This document shows positions 1 to 7,169 of a stretch of DNA of 46,775 bases, one piece after another. The stretch is taken from positions 1-46,775 of the forward strand of contig NZ_SOEZ01000015.1 of NCBI RefSeq assembly GCF_004402215.1, read 5' to 3'. Below the pieces are notes generated by a model that was not told the DNA's origin, ran no database searches, and worked only from the letters and a program-made list of their open reading frames with translations. Position 1 is the stretch's first letter. Each line of letters starts with the position of its first letter. The position numbers and the translations under genes are program-made. This DNA is from Cryobacterium tagatosivorans (GTDB lineage Bacteria; Actinomycetota; Actinomycetes; Actinomycetales; Microbacteriaceae).

Positions 1-232
1 CGCGACGGCCCGCCGCGGCGGCGGCACGCGCGACCCGGGCGGCACTCGACTCGGGCGCAGCGACGTCGCCCGCTGCCACGCCCGTTGCCACGCCCGCCGG
101 CCCGACCGCCGGCTCATCCGGCAGGAGGTATGTCCAGGCGGACACCGGGGATACCCCCGCGGTGAGCAGCACCGCCAGCCGCTGGGTCACCGCCGCGACC
201 TCGTCGATCGGTGGGTCGCCTCGCCGCCTCAC
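1..232 (-). CDS. tadB: TadB-like type II secretion F family protein, N-terminal part (runs off window)
   Basis: Reading the minus strand from a GTG at 232..230 gives an open frame that leaves the window at base 1 without a stop. The first residues (VRRRGDPPIDEVAAV, then TQRLAVLLTAGVSPVSAW) match the cytoplasmic N-terminus of the actinobacterial Tad/GspF inner-membrane platform protein, which begins with a short helix containing a QRLAVLL-x-AGV-like motif. The GTG overlaps the tadA stop by four bases (GTGA), so the two are translationally coupled. TadB works with the TadA ATPase to assemble Flp-type pili or a related secretion machine. Only about 77 codons are visible and the membrane segments lie outside the window. 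The assignment rests on this motif and on gene order. Confidence 0.72.
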   Translation of the reverse strand, partial: MRRRGDPPIDEVAAVTQRLAVLLTAGVSPVSAWTYLLPDEPAVGPAGVATGVAAGDVAAPESSAARVARAAAAAGRR

Positions 233-1326
233 GCGGGCTCCAGGACCAGTCGGCCACGCCCATCGAGGGTGAAGCGTCCGACCTGGGCCAGCCGCCGCGA
301 GCCGCCGGCGCGTTCGAGGTGAAGCACCAGGCCGATGGCGCTGACCGTCTGCCGGGCCACCGCCTCCGCGCTCATCCCGGCGAGCGCGCCGAGCGCCTCC
401 AGCCGCGCCGGGACATCCCTCAGGGAGTTGGCATGCAACGTGCCGGCGCCACCGTCGTGGCCGGTGTTCAGCGCGGCCAGCAGCTCCCGGACCTCCTCGC
501 CACGGCATTCGCCGAGCACCAGCCGGTCCGGCCGCATCCGCAGCGCCTCGCGCAGCAGGCTCCGCAGGCCGATCCGGCCGGCGCCCTCGAGGTTCGCCTG
601 CCGTGACTCCAGGGCCACGACGTGGGGGTGCGCTATCCGCAGTTCCGCGACGTCCTCGATCACGACGATCCGTTCTGCGGGGGGCGCCTCACCGAGCAGT
701 GCCGCGAGGAGCGTGGTCTTGCCGCTTCCGGCGGCGCCGGTGATCAGCAGGTTCTCCCGGTCGCGCACGGCCCCGCGCAGCCTGGCGAGCCGGGCGGCTG
801 CGGCCTCGCCGACACCGAACAGCCCGGCGTCCGCCAGGGCCGCGAGGCCGAGCCGCTCGGCATTGGGAAGCCGGATCGAGAGGAGCGTGCCCGTGCTCGA
901 GACCGGCGGCAGCACCGCGTGCACGCGGATGCCGTCGGCGAGGCGCACATCGACGCAGGGGCTAGCCTCGTCGAGGTGGCGTCCGCCCAGGGCGATCAGC
1001 CGGACCGCCAGCTCGCGCAGCTGCTGTTCGGCGCAGTGCCAGTCCGGCTCGTGGACGAGGCCCCGGCCGCCGTCCAGCCACAGCCCGGCTTCCCCGTTGA
1101 CAAACAGGTCGGTGACCGGTCCGGATGCCGCGTATTCGGCCAGCGGACCGAGCCCCGAGACATCCGCGGCCGGAGCAGCGGCCAGCGCCGCGGCCGGAGC
1201 ACCGGCCGGCGCAGAGGCCGCAGCCGGGGCCGCAGCAGCTACGCGACCCGGGTCGGGCGCCTCCCCCTTCAGGGGCTGCCGGGGCGCCGGCGCGTACGAC
1301 GGAACGGCGACGAACGGGGTAAGCAT
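229..1326 (-). CDS. tadA: TadA/CpaF family secretion ATPase
   Basis: A 365-residue hexameric ATPase of the type II/IV secretion superfamily that powers Flp/Tad pilus assembly. The first 60 residues are Ala/Pro-rich low complexity. The conserved N-terminal domain follows (VTDLFVNG near 71). The Walker A motif GAAGSGKTT lies at about 197-205, an Asp box (VVIEDVAEL) follows, then a Walker B-like RLVLGECRGEE and a His box (GTLHANS). This matches the actinobacterial TadA group usually linked to TadB, TadC and TadE/F. It is followed by tadB with a GTGA overlap. No clear Shine-Dalgarno precedes the ATG. A TAACTT hexamer lies six bases upstream, so a leaderless transcript is possible. In many relatives a CpaE-like ssd gene precedes tadA. 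None is visible here, and the neighbour upstream is the divergent acs. Confidence 0.93.
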   Translation of the reverse strand: MLTPFVAVPSYAPAPRQPLKGEAPDPGRVAAAAPAAASAPAGAPAAALAAAPAADVSGLGPLAEYAASGPVTDLFVNGEAGLWLDGGRGLVHEPDWHCAEQQLRELAVRLIALGGRHLDEASPCVDVRLADGIRVHAVLPPVSSTGTLLSIRLPNAERLGLAALADAGLFGVGEAAAARLARLRGAVRDRENLLITGAAGSGKTTLLAALLGEAPPAERIVVIEDVAELRIAHPHVVALESRQANLEGAGRIGLRSLLREALRMRPDRLVLGECRGEEVRELLAALNTGHDGGAGTLHANSLRDVPARLEALGALAGMSAEAVARQTVSAIGLVLHLERAGGSRRLAQVGRFTLDGRGRLVLEPA

Positions 1327-1552
1327 GCGCCGAAGTTACGCCGTGTTACGCCGCGGTGCGGGCCAACGGGCCCGCAGCGGTGAGCCGCCGCTCGACGGCC
1401 GGGCTGGGGAGGACGAGCAGCCGGCTCCTCGGGGCCCGTTCAGCCGACGGGGCGGGCCATGCGGACAGACTGCCGGTCCGTCGGCCGGGAGGGCGGGCGA
1501 AAAAATGACGGTTGATCAGGACGCGCGCCGAGACGGCCGTTAAAAAGAGGGG

Positions 1553-1584
1553 GGCGGCACCTATTGGGGGGAACAGGTGCCGCC
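1553..1584. repeat. Perfect 10-bp inverted repeat presenting a G-rich loop
   Basis: Left arm GGCGGCACCT (1553-1562) and right arm AGGTGCCGCC (1575-1584) are perfectly complementary and enclose the 12-base loop ATTGGGGGGAAC. It lies in the divergent tadA/acs intergenic region. No T-tract follows, so it does not look like an intrinsic terminator. The loop sequence recurs outside any hairpin at 1599-1610. It could be an RNA element or a protein-binding site. Confidence 0.6.
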
Positions 1585-1674
1585 TCGGCAACGCGCTGAT
1601 TGGGGGGAACCATGCGCGTTGCTGTTCAGAACTTTCGTTCAGACGCGTCTTAGTTTACGCAAAATGGGGGGAAG
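1564..1674 (+). repeat. Three copies of a TTGGGGGGAAC-like motif upstream of acs
   Basis: Copies are TTGGGGGGAAC at 1564-1574, TTGGGGGGAAC at 1600-1610 and ATGGGGGGAAG at 1664-1674. They share TGGGGGGAA and are spaced 36 and 64 bases apart. The first is the loop of the 1553-1584 hairpin. All point toward acs. They could be repeated binding sites or strong ribosome-binding-like sequences before very short reading frames. The function is unknown. Confidence 0.55.
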
Positions 1675-1686
1675 TGCAAGTCCTCT

Positions 1687-1708
1687 GTGTCCTCATAAAT
1701 GAGGACAC
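1687..1708. promoter_or_regulatory. 22-bp perfect palindrome, candidate operator of acs
   Basis: Arms GTGTCCTCAT (1687-1696) and ATGAGGACAC (1699-1708) are perfect inverted complements around an AA centre. Such symmetry is typical of a dimeric repressor or activator site of the TetR or GntR type. It lies about 80 bp upstream of the best -10 hexamer of acs and 148 bp upstream of its start codon. It does not resemble the GlxR (TGTGA-n6-TCACA) or RamB consensus, which govern acetate genes in corynebacteria. The cognate regulator is not identifiable here. Confidence 0.55.
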
Positions 1709-1789
1709 GTTTCAACCGGTTCCGAGGAGCCCTGTCAACGGCCTCCGGAGACCTCGCTGTCGCCCCCATCGAGGGCCCTACCGGCGCGG

Positions 1790-1842
1790 TAAGGTACTTT
1801 CCGGGGGCCCCACCGCGCCTGAGTCACCTCATCGCAAAGGAG
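1790..1842 (+). promoter_or_regulatory. Candidate acs -10 element and ribosome-binding site
   Basis: TAAGGT at 1790-1795 fits the actinobacterial -10 pattern TAnnnT and is preceded by a G-rich extended context. No convincing -35 is present 16-18 bp upstream. AAGGAG at 1837-1842 is the ribosome-binding site of acs, with a rather long 13-base spacing to the ATG at 1856. Confidence 0.4.
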
Positions 1843-1855
1843 CGACACCAGAACC

Positions 1856-3808
1856 ATGAGCGTCCAGATCGATCACCTCCTCAACGAAACCCGCCATTTT
1901 CCGCCCACCCCCGAGTTCGCCGCGCAGTCGGTGGCGACGCCGGAGTTGTACACGGATGCCGCGGCCGACCGCCTCGGCTTCTGGGCGAACCAGGCCCGGG
2001 AACTCCTGCACTGGCACAAGCCGTTCACCAAGACCCTCGACTGGACCAACCCGCCGTTCGCCAAGTGGTTCGAGGACGGCGAACTGAATGTCGCCTACAA
2101 CTGCCTCGACCGGCACGTGCTGGCCGGCAACGGCGACCGCGTCGCCCTGTACTGGGAAGGCGAACCGGGCGAGACCCGCGCCATCACCTATGCCGAGCTG
2201 ACCGCGGAGGTCAAACGCGCCGCCAACGTGCTGACCAAACTCGGCGTGACCGCGGGCGACCGGGTCGCGGTGTACCTGCCGATGATCCCGGAGGCCATCG
2301 TCGCCATGCTGGCGATCGCCCGGGTCGGCGCCGTGCACTCGGTCATCTTCGGCGGCTTCAGCCCGGAGAGCATCAGCGCGCGCATCGACGACGCGGATGC
2401 CGTGCTCGTCATCACCGCAGACGGCGGCTACCGCAAGGGCAAGGTGTCCGCGCTCAAGCCGGCCGTCGACGAAGCCCTCTCCAGCGGCGAGTCCTACGTG
2501 CGCAACGTGCTCGTGGTCAAGCGCACCGGGCAGGACGTGGACTGGAACGAACGCGACCTGTGGTGGCACGAGGAGCTGGCCTCGGTCGACGCCGAGCACG
2601 AGGCGCAGCCGTTCGCCGCCGAGAACCCGTTGTTCATCCTGTACACCTCGGGCACGACCGGCAAGCCCAAGGGCATCCTGCACACGACCGGCGGCTACCT
2701 CACCCAGGCCGCGTTCACGCACAAGAACGTGTTCGACCTGCGCCCCGAGACGGACGTCTACTGGTGCACGGCCGACATCGGCTGGATCACCGGCCACAGC
2801 TACGTGACCTACGGCCCGCTCGCCAACGGCGCCACCCAGGTTCTCTACGAGGGCACGCCGGACACGCCGCACCCCGGCCGCTGGTGGGAGCTCATCGAGA
2901 AGTACAAGGTGACCATCCTGTACACGGCGCCCACGGCCATCCGCACGTTTATGAAGCTGGGTCGCCAGATCCCGCAGAAGTTCGACCTGTCCAGCCTGCG
3001 GGTGCTCGGGTCGGTCGGTGAGCCGATCAACCCGGAGGCGTGGATGTGGTACCGCGAGGTCATCGGCGGCAACAAGGCCCCGGTCGTGGACACCTGGTGG
3101 CAGACCGAGACCGGCGGGATCATGATTTCCGCGCTCCCGGGGCTCACGACCACCAAACCCGGCGCGGCGCAGGTGCCGATCCCGGGTGTCTCGATCGACG
3201 TGCTCGACGACGACGGCAAGCACGTCGGCCACGGCAACGGCGGCCTGCTCGTCGTGACCGAACCCTGGCCGGGGATGCTCCGCGGAATCTGGGGCGACCC
3301 GGAGCGCTTCAAGGAGACCTACTGGGACAAGTTCGGCAACAAGGCGCTCTACTTCGCCGGCGACGGCGCCCGCCTCGACGAGGAGGGCGACATCTGGCTG
3401 CTCGGCCGGGTCGACGACGTGATGAACGTGTCGGGCCACCGGCTGTCAACGGCGGAGATCGAGTCGTCGCTGGTCGCGCATCCGATGACGGCGGAGGCCG
3501 CCGTCGTGGGCGCCTCGGACGAGGTCACCGGCCAGGCGGTCGTGGCGTTCGTGATCATCAAGTTCAGCCACCTCGACGACACCTCGCACGCGGACATCGC
3601 GGCGACCCTGCGCGCCCACGTCGCCCAGCAGATCGGTGCGATCGCCCGTCCGAAGCACATCTTCATCGTGAAGGAGCTGCCGAAGACGCGTTCGGGCAAG
3701 ATCATGCGACGCCTGCTGCGGGATGTCGCGGAGGGCCGCGAGATCGGCGACGTGACTACGCTCGCCGACACGATGGTGATGCAGTCGATCAGCAACACGA
3801 TGAAGTAG
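1856..3808 (+). CDS. acs: Acetyl-CoA synthetase (acetate-CoA ligase, AMP-forming)
   Basis: A 650-residue cytosolic enzyme that activates acetate with ATP and CoA to acetyl-CoA, feeding the TCA cycle and glyoxylate shunt. Full family length. The N-terminal ACAS domain is followed by the AMP-binding core. The P-loop YTSGTTGKPKG lies at about 263-273. Next come YWCTADIGWITGHSY, the acetate-pocket region DTWWQTETGG, the hinge-region motif GRVDDVMNVSGHR and the C-terminal PKTRSGKIMRR, whose Lys615 is the catalytic lysine that is reversibly acetylated in characterised homologues. It appears monocistronic, behind a 529-bp leader with a hairpin, G-rich repeats and a 22-bp palindrome, which suggests elaborate control. 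It converges on ridA across a repeat array that probably ends both transcripts. Confidence 0.97.
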   Translation: MSVQIDHLLNETRHFPPTPEFAAQSVATPELYTDAAADRLGFWANQARELLHWHKPFTKTLDWTNPPFAKWFEDGELNVAYNCLDRHVLAGNGDRVALYWEGEPGETRAITYAELTAEVKRAANVLTKLGVTAGDRVAVYLPMIPEAIVAMLAIARVGAVHSVIFGGFSPESISARIDDADAVLVITADGGYRKGKVSALKPAVDEALSSGESYVRNVLVVKRTGQDVDWNERDLWWHEELASVDAEHEAQPFAAENPLFILYTSGTTGKPKGILHTTGGYLTQAAFTHKNVFDLRPETDVYWCTADIGWITGHSYVTYGPLANGATQVLYEGTPDTPHPGRWWELIEKYKVTILYTAPTAIRTFMKLGRQIPQKFDLSSLRVLGSVGEPINPEAWMWYREVIGGNKAPVVDTWWQTETGGIMISALPGLTTTKPGAAQVPIPGVSIDVLDDDGKHVGHGNGGLLVVTEPWPGMLRGIWGDPERFKETYWDKFGNKALYFAGDGARLDEEGDIWLLGRVDDVMNVSGHRLSTAEIESSLVAHPMTAEAAVVGASDEVTGQAVVAFVIIKFSHLDDTSHADIAATLRAHVAQQIGAIARPKHIFIVKELPKTRSGKIMRRLLRDVAEGREIGDVTTLADTMVMQSISNTMK

Positions 3809-3814
3809 CCCCGC

Positions 3815-3919
3815 CGGGATCTCGACAAGCTCGATCACCGCGACAAGCTCGATCACCGCGACAAGCTCGATCACCGCGACAGGCTCGATCACCGATCCGG
3901 TGGTCGAGCCTGTCGAGAC
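3815..3919. repeat. Four 18-bp tandem repeats inside a larger imperfect inverted repeat
   Basis: Units of CGACAAGCTCGATCACCG sit at 3823-3840, 3841-3858 and 3859-3876. A fourth, with one change (CGACAGG...), sits at 3877-3894. The array is bounded by GGGATCTCGACAAGCTCG on the left and by GGTGGTCGAGCCTGTCGAG on the right. The right flank is close to the reverse complement of the repeat unit, so the array can fold back. CTCGACAAGCTCGACCACC-like sequences are, from general knowledge, common intergenic repeats in Microbacteriaceae. Here one arm appears amplified four-fold between the convergent acs and ridA genes, where the structure may serve as a bidirectional terminator. Confidence 0.85.
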
Positions 3920-3922
3920 CGG

Positions 3923-4393
3923 TTAGGCGAAGGCGACGACCAGCTCGACCTCGACCGGGGCATCCAGCGGCAGCACGGCGACGCCGACGGCCGACCGGGC
4001 GTGCCGGCCGAGCTCGCCGAAGATCTCGCCGAGCACCTCGGAGGCCCCGTTGATCACGCCGGGCTGGCCGGTGAATGACGGGTCGGATGCGACGAATCCG
4101 GTGACCTTGACGACCTGCGTGATCCGGTCGAGCGACCCGATCACCGCCTTGATCGCGGCCAGGCCGTTGAGCGCCGCGATGCGGGCGTACTCCTTGGCGT
4201 CGGCGGCGGGAACGAGCCCATGCCCGTCGCCGACCTTGCCGGTGGCGGCCATGGCGCCCGACACCATCGGCAGCTGGCCGGAGGTGAAGACGAGCGCCCC
4301 GGCGACGACGGCCGGAACGTACGCGGCGACCGGCGGAACAACGGAGGGAAGATCGATGCCCAGCTCGGCCAGGCGTGCCTCAATCTGCGACAT
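3923..4393 (-). CDS. ridA: RidA family (YjgF/YER057c/UK114) enamine/imine deaminase-like protein
   Basis: A 156-residue protein of the long actinobacterial RidA subgroup, which hydrolyses reactive enamine/imine intermediates of PLP enzymes. Family signals are PAVVAGALVFTSGQLPM near 30-45, IAALNGLAAIKAVIG, VVKVTGFVAS and the C-terminal VGVAVLPLDAPVEVELVV with its conserved Pro/Glu region. Two ATG codons are possible. The one at 4399 overlaps the stop of the upstream DUF4177 gene (ATGA) but lies only one base after AAGGAG (4406..4401). The ATG at 4393 has a normal seven-base spacing and is preferred, though both may be used. It is co-transcribed with the DUF4177 gene, an arrangement common in Micrococcales. 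Confidence 0.9.
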   Translation of the reverse strand: MSQIEARLAELGIDLPSVVPPVAAYVPAVVAGALVFTSGQLPMVSGAMAATGKVGDGHGLVPAADAKEYARIAALNGLAAIKAVIGSLDRITQVVKVTGFVASDPSFTGQPGVINGASEVLGEIFGELGRHARSAVGVAVLPLDAPVEVELVVAFA

Positions 4394-4395
4394 GG

Positions 4396-4563
4396 TCATG
4401 CTCCTTCCGACCCGGCGACCGGGCGCTTGAGGTAGGCGACGAGCCCGCCTTCCGGACCTGTGACGACCTGCACGAGCTCCCAGCGATCAGAGCCCCAGTT
4501 GTTGAGGATTGCGGCTGTGTTGTGGATCATCAGCGGCGTTGTGAGGTACTCCCAGGCTGGCAT
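4396..4563 (-). CDS. DUF4177-type small protein, 55 residues
   Basis: The minus-strand frame from ATG 4563 encodes a 55-residue protein starting MPAWEYLTTPLMIHNTAAI, followed by LNNWGSDRWELVQVVTG and PEGGLVAYLKRPV. This matches small actinobacterial DUF4177 proteins, whose hallmark is a W-E-Y...G-W/R-W-E-L-V-x-V-V core. The function is unknown. GGAG lies five bases before the ATG. The stop overlaps the first possible ATG of ridA (ATGA), so the two genes form an operon. In many Micrococcales this gene sits between a PBP/whiB locus and ridA. Here no whiB lies between it and the divergent penicillin-binding protein. Confidence 0.82.
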   Translation of the reverse strand: MPAWEYLTTPLMIHNTAAILNNWGSDRWELVQVVTGPEGGLVAYLKRPVAGSEGA

Positions 4564-4599
4564 GTGTCTCCGATTCAGGCGGTTTTTCAGTTTTGTCCC

Positions 4600-4614
4600 T
4601 TACGCTCAAGTCTA
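4600..4614 (+). promoter_or_regulatory. Candidate -10 for a leaderless ponA transcript
   Basis: TACGCT at 4600-4605 fits the -10 pattern TAnnnT and ends eight bases before the ATG at 4614. No Shine-Dalgarno sequence is seen in the intervening CAAGTCT. This geometry is typical of leaderless actinobacterial mRNAs, where transcription starts at or next to the start codon. No clear -35 is present. The whole divergent promoter region shared with the DUF4177-ridA operon is only 50 bp. Confidence 0.35.
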
Positions 4615-7169
4615 TGTCTGCCAAAAAACGAACGGTTAGCGGAGCTCTCGGCGGCTTCATCGGTTTTGTCGCCATGAGTGCTGTCGCCGGTGTTCTGGTC
4701 ACCGCCGCCATCACGCCCGCGATCGCCGTTTCCGGCATGGCCGCGACCAACACGATCAACGTCTTCGAGAACCTTCCGGACTACCTGGCCATCGACCAGC
4801 TGTCCCAGAAGAGCAACATTTACGCCACCGGGTCCGACAAGAAACCGGTCTTGCTTGCCTCCTTCTACGACCAGAACCGGGTCGAAGTCGAGTGGGATTC
4901 GATCAGCCAGTACGTTAAGGATGCCGCCATCGCCGGTGAGGACCCGCGCTTCTACCAGCACAACGGCGTCGACCTGCAGGGCACCCTGCGCGCGACGGTG
5001 AAGAGCGTCGCTGGAGCACAGGGCGGGGGTGGGTCCTCCATCACGCAGCAGTACGTCAAGAACGTCCTCGTGCAGAAGTGCGAGGTAATCAACGACAAGA
5101 AGAAGCAGGAGGCTTGCTACAGCACCGCCACGAAGGCGACGCCTGACCGCAAACTCAAGGAGATGCGCCTTGCGATCGGCGTGGAGAAGAAGTACGAGAA
5201 GAACGACATCCTCCGCCAGTACCTGAACATCACGGGCTTCGGCGGAACGGTTTACGGCATCGAGGCCGCATCCAACTACTACTTCGGCATCAGCGCCGCG
5301 AAGCTGTCGCTGCCGATGGCCGCGAGCCTGGTCGCCATCGTGAACAACCCGGTCAAGTTCCAGCTCGACCGCCCCAATAGCGAGACCAACGGCGCCGCCA
5401 ACGGCTACGCGGCCAACAAGGAACGCCGGGACTACATCCTCGGCGAGATGCTCAAGCACAAGAAGGTCTCGAAGAAGGACTACGACGCGGCCGTGGCCAC
5501 CAAGATCGAGCCCAAGATCACCGAGCCGAGCACGGGCTGCAAGACGGCGGGCAACCGGGCTTATTTCTGCGACTACGTCACCAAGACCCTCCTCAACAAC
5601 CCGACGTTCGGCGAGGACAGGGAGAAGCGGCTGCTCAACTTCCGACGCGGCGGATACGACGTTTACACCACACTTGACCTCGACCTGCACCAGGCCGCGG
5701 TCGACACACTGGACAAGCACGTCCCCAAGGTCTGGAGCGGCGGCGACGTCGGTGCCGTTGTGTCGAGCGTCCAGGTCGGCACCGGCCGCGTGCTCGCGAT
5801 GGCTCAGAACAAGGATTACAGCCAGGACCCGGCCGTCCAGGCAACCGGCCGCAACTACTCCGGCCTGAACTACAACACCGACAAGTCCGACGGCGGCTCG
5901 CTCGGTTTCCAGCCCGGATCCACGTACAAGGTCTTCACCCTCGCCGAATGGCTCAAGGAGGGGCACACGCTCAATGAGCGCGCCGACTCCCGCCGCAAGG
6001 CCGACTGGGGAACGTTCCAGGACAGCTGCGACGGTCCCACGAGCTTCCCCGGATTCAACCCGCGCAACGACGCGAACGAGGCCGGCACTAACTACAGCGC
6101 CCTCCAGTCAACGGTCGGCTCCATCAATACGGGCTTCATTGGGATGGCCAAAAAGCTCGACCTCTGCGGCATCAGAAACACCGCCGAGTCGTTCGGCGTG
6201 CACCGCGCCGACAATAAGGACCTTGAGAAGGGTGCCAGTGCGGTTCTCGGAACGAACGAGATCGCGCCGCTGTCGATGGCCGTCGCCTTCGCCGGGATCG
6301 CGAACAAGGGCAAGACCTGCTCCCCGATCGTGATCGACAGGATCACCGGGCCGACCGGCGACGACATTCCGGTTCCGAAGTCGAAGTGCACGCAGTCCGT
6401 GACACCGGATGTCGCAGCGGGGATGACCTACGCGATGCAACGCGTGATGTCCGGAGGCACCGGCCAGGCCTCCAATAACAACACCTACCCGCACGTGCCG
6501 ATGATCGGCAAGACCGGAACCACCGACGGCGCCAAGGACACCTGGATGAGCGGCGCCTCGTCCAAGGTGGCCACGGTGGTCGGCGTGGTCAGTGTCACCG
6601 GGAAGCTCAGCCAGCGGAAAATGTGGTTCGACAATGGCGAGAGGGTCTCTGACGCGCGCCACAAGATGTGGCCGGACATCATGTCGGTTGCGAACGCCAA
6701 GTACGGCGGAGACTCCTTCCCCGAACCGTCGTTCAAGACGATCCAGGCGCCCCAGGTGACCGTCCCCGACGTGCGCGGCAAGTCGATGGAGGAAGCGCAG
6801 GCCATCCTCACCGGCGCAGGCTTCGACTCCGTCGACGGCGGCGTCATCGACTCCGAAATGCCCGCCGGCACCGTGGCGGGCACCGACCCGGCCGGCGGAA
6901 CCCGCACCGGCCGCGGATCCACCATCACCGTGTACACGAGCAACGCCACGCTCAAGGTGCTGCCGGATGTCGTCGGGAAGACCGAGGCGGAGGCGACGGC
7001 CGCACTAGCGGGCTTCGCGGTCGACAAGAAGGAACAGGATGTCACCGATCCGTCGCAGGTGGGCAAGGTGATCTCGATGGATCCGGGCGCGGGAACCGGG
7101 ATGAAACCGGGCGGCAAGGTGACCATCGTCATCGGCAAGCTCGGCGCCGACCCCGGCAAGAAGCCATGA
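4614..7169 (+). CDS. ponA: Bifunctional (class A) penicillin-binding protein with two PASTA domains
   Basis: An 851-residue membrane-anchored peptidoglycan synthase. There is a short cytoplasmic tail (MSAKKRTV) and one membrane segment at about 12-40. The GT51 glycosyltransferase domain carries the catalytic Glu in EDPRFYQHNG (about 109) and GGSSITQQYVKN. The transpeptidase domain carries the nucleophile Ser in PGSTYKVF (about 436), the SxN-type SINTGF and KTG in GKTGTTDG. Two C-terminal PASTA repeats (VPDVRGKSMEEAQ and LPDVVGKTEAEAT) would bind uncrosslinked peptidoglycan or muropeptides. Cys residues between the domains may form a disulphide. A TTG at 4593 would add seven residues, but ATG 4614 fits the promoter better. 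It overlaps the downstream phosphoesterase by ATGA, as in other actinobacteria. Confidence 0.96.
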   Translation: MSAKKRTVSGALGGFIGFVAMSAVAGVLVTAAITPAIAVSGMAATNTINVFENLPDYLAIDQLSQKSNIYATGSDKKPVLLASFYDQNRVEVEWDSISQYVKDAAIAGEDPRFYQHNGVDLQGTLRATVKSVAGAQGGGGSSITQQYVKNVLVQKCEVINDKKKQEACYSTATKATPDRKLKEMRLAIGVEKKYEKNDILRQYLNITGFGGTVYGIEAASNYYFGISAAKLSLPMAASLVAIVNNPVKFQLDRPNSETNGAANGYAANKERRDYILGEMLKHKKVSKKDYDAAVATKIEPKITEPSTGCKTAGNRAYFCDYVTKTLLNNPTFGEDREKRLLNFRRGGYDVYTTLDLDLHQAAVDTLDKHVPKVWSGGDVGAVVSSVQVGTGRVLAMAQNKDYSQDPAVQATGRNYSGLNYNTDKSDGGSLGFQPGSTYKVFTLAEWLKEGHTLNERADSRRKADWGTFQDSCDGPTSFPGFNPRNDANEAGTNYSALQSTVGSINTGFIGMAKKLDLCGIRNTAESFGVHRADNKDLEKGASAVLGTNEIAPLSMAVAFAGIANKGKTCSPIVIDRITGPTGDDIPVPKSKCTQSVTPDVAAGMTYAMQRVMSGGTGQASNNNTYPHVPMIGKTGTTDGAKDTWMSGASSKVATVVGVVSVTGKLSQRKMWFDNGERVSDARHKMWPDIMSVANAKYGGDSFPEPSFKTIQAPQVTVPDVRGKSMEEAQAILTGAGFDSVDGGVIDSEMPAGTVAGTDPAGGTRTGRGSTITVYTSNATLKVLPDVVGKTEAEATAALAGFAVDKKEQDVTDPSQVGKVISMDPGAGTGMKPGGKVTIVIGKLGADPGKKP

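Noticed and set aside
1346..1591. A minus-strand 81-codon frame in the tadA/acs intergenic region
   Set aside because: No family resemblance or ribosome-binding site, and it overlaps the hairpin and G-rich motifs. It is probably non-coding.
1612..1653. A 13-residue possible leader peptide (ATG after the second G6 motif) upstream of acs
   Set aside because: It has a G-rich site before the ATG, but no regulatory codon run or attenuator follows. It is too short to support without data.
1829..3439. A long antisense open frame across acs
   Set aside because: Composition (Arg/Val/Ala/Gly/His-rich, no motif) is that of a codon-position shadow of a strongly conserved gene.
3815..3919. CRISPR-like tandem array
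   Set aside because: The 18-bp units are directly contiguous with no spacers, and no cas genes are present. It is a minisatellite.
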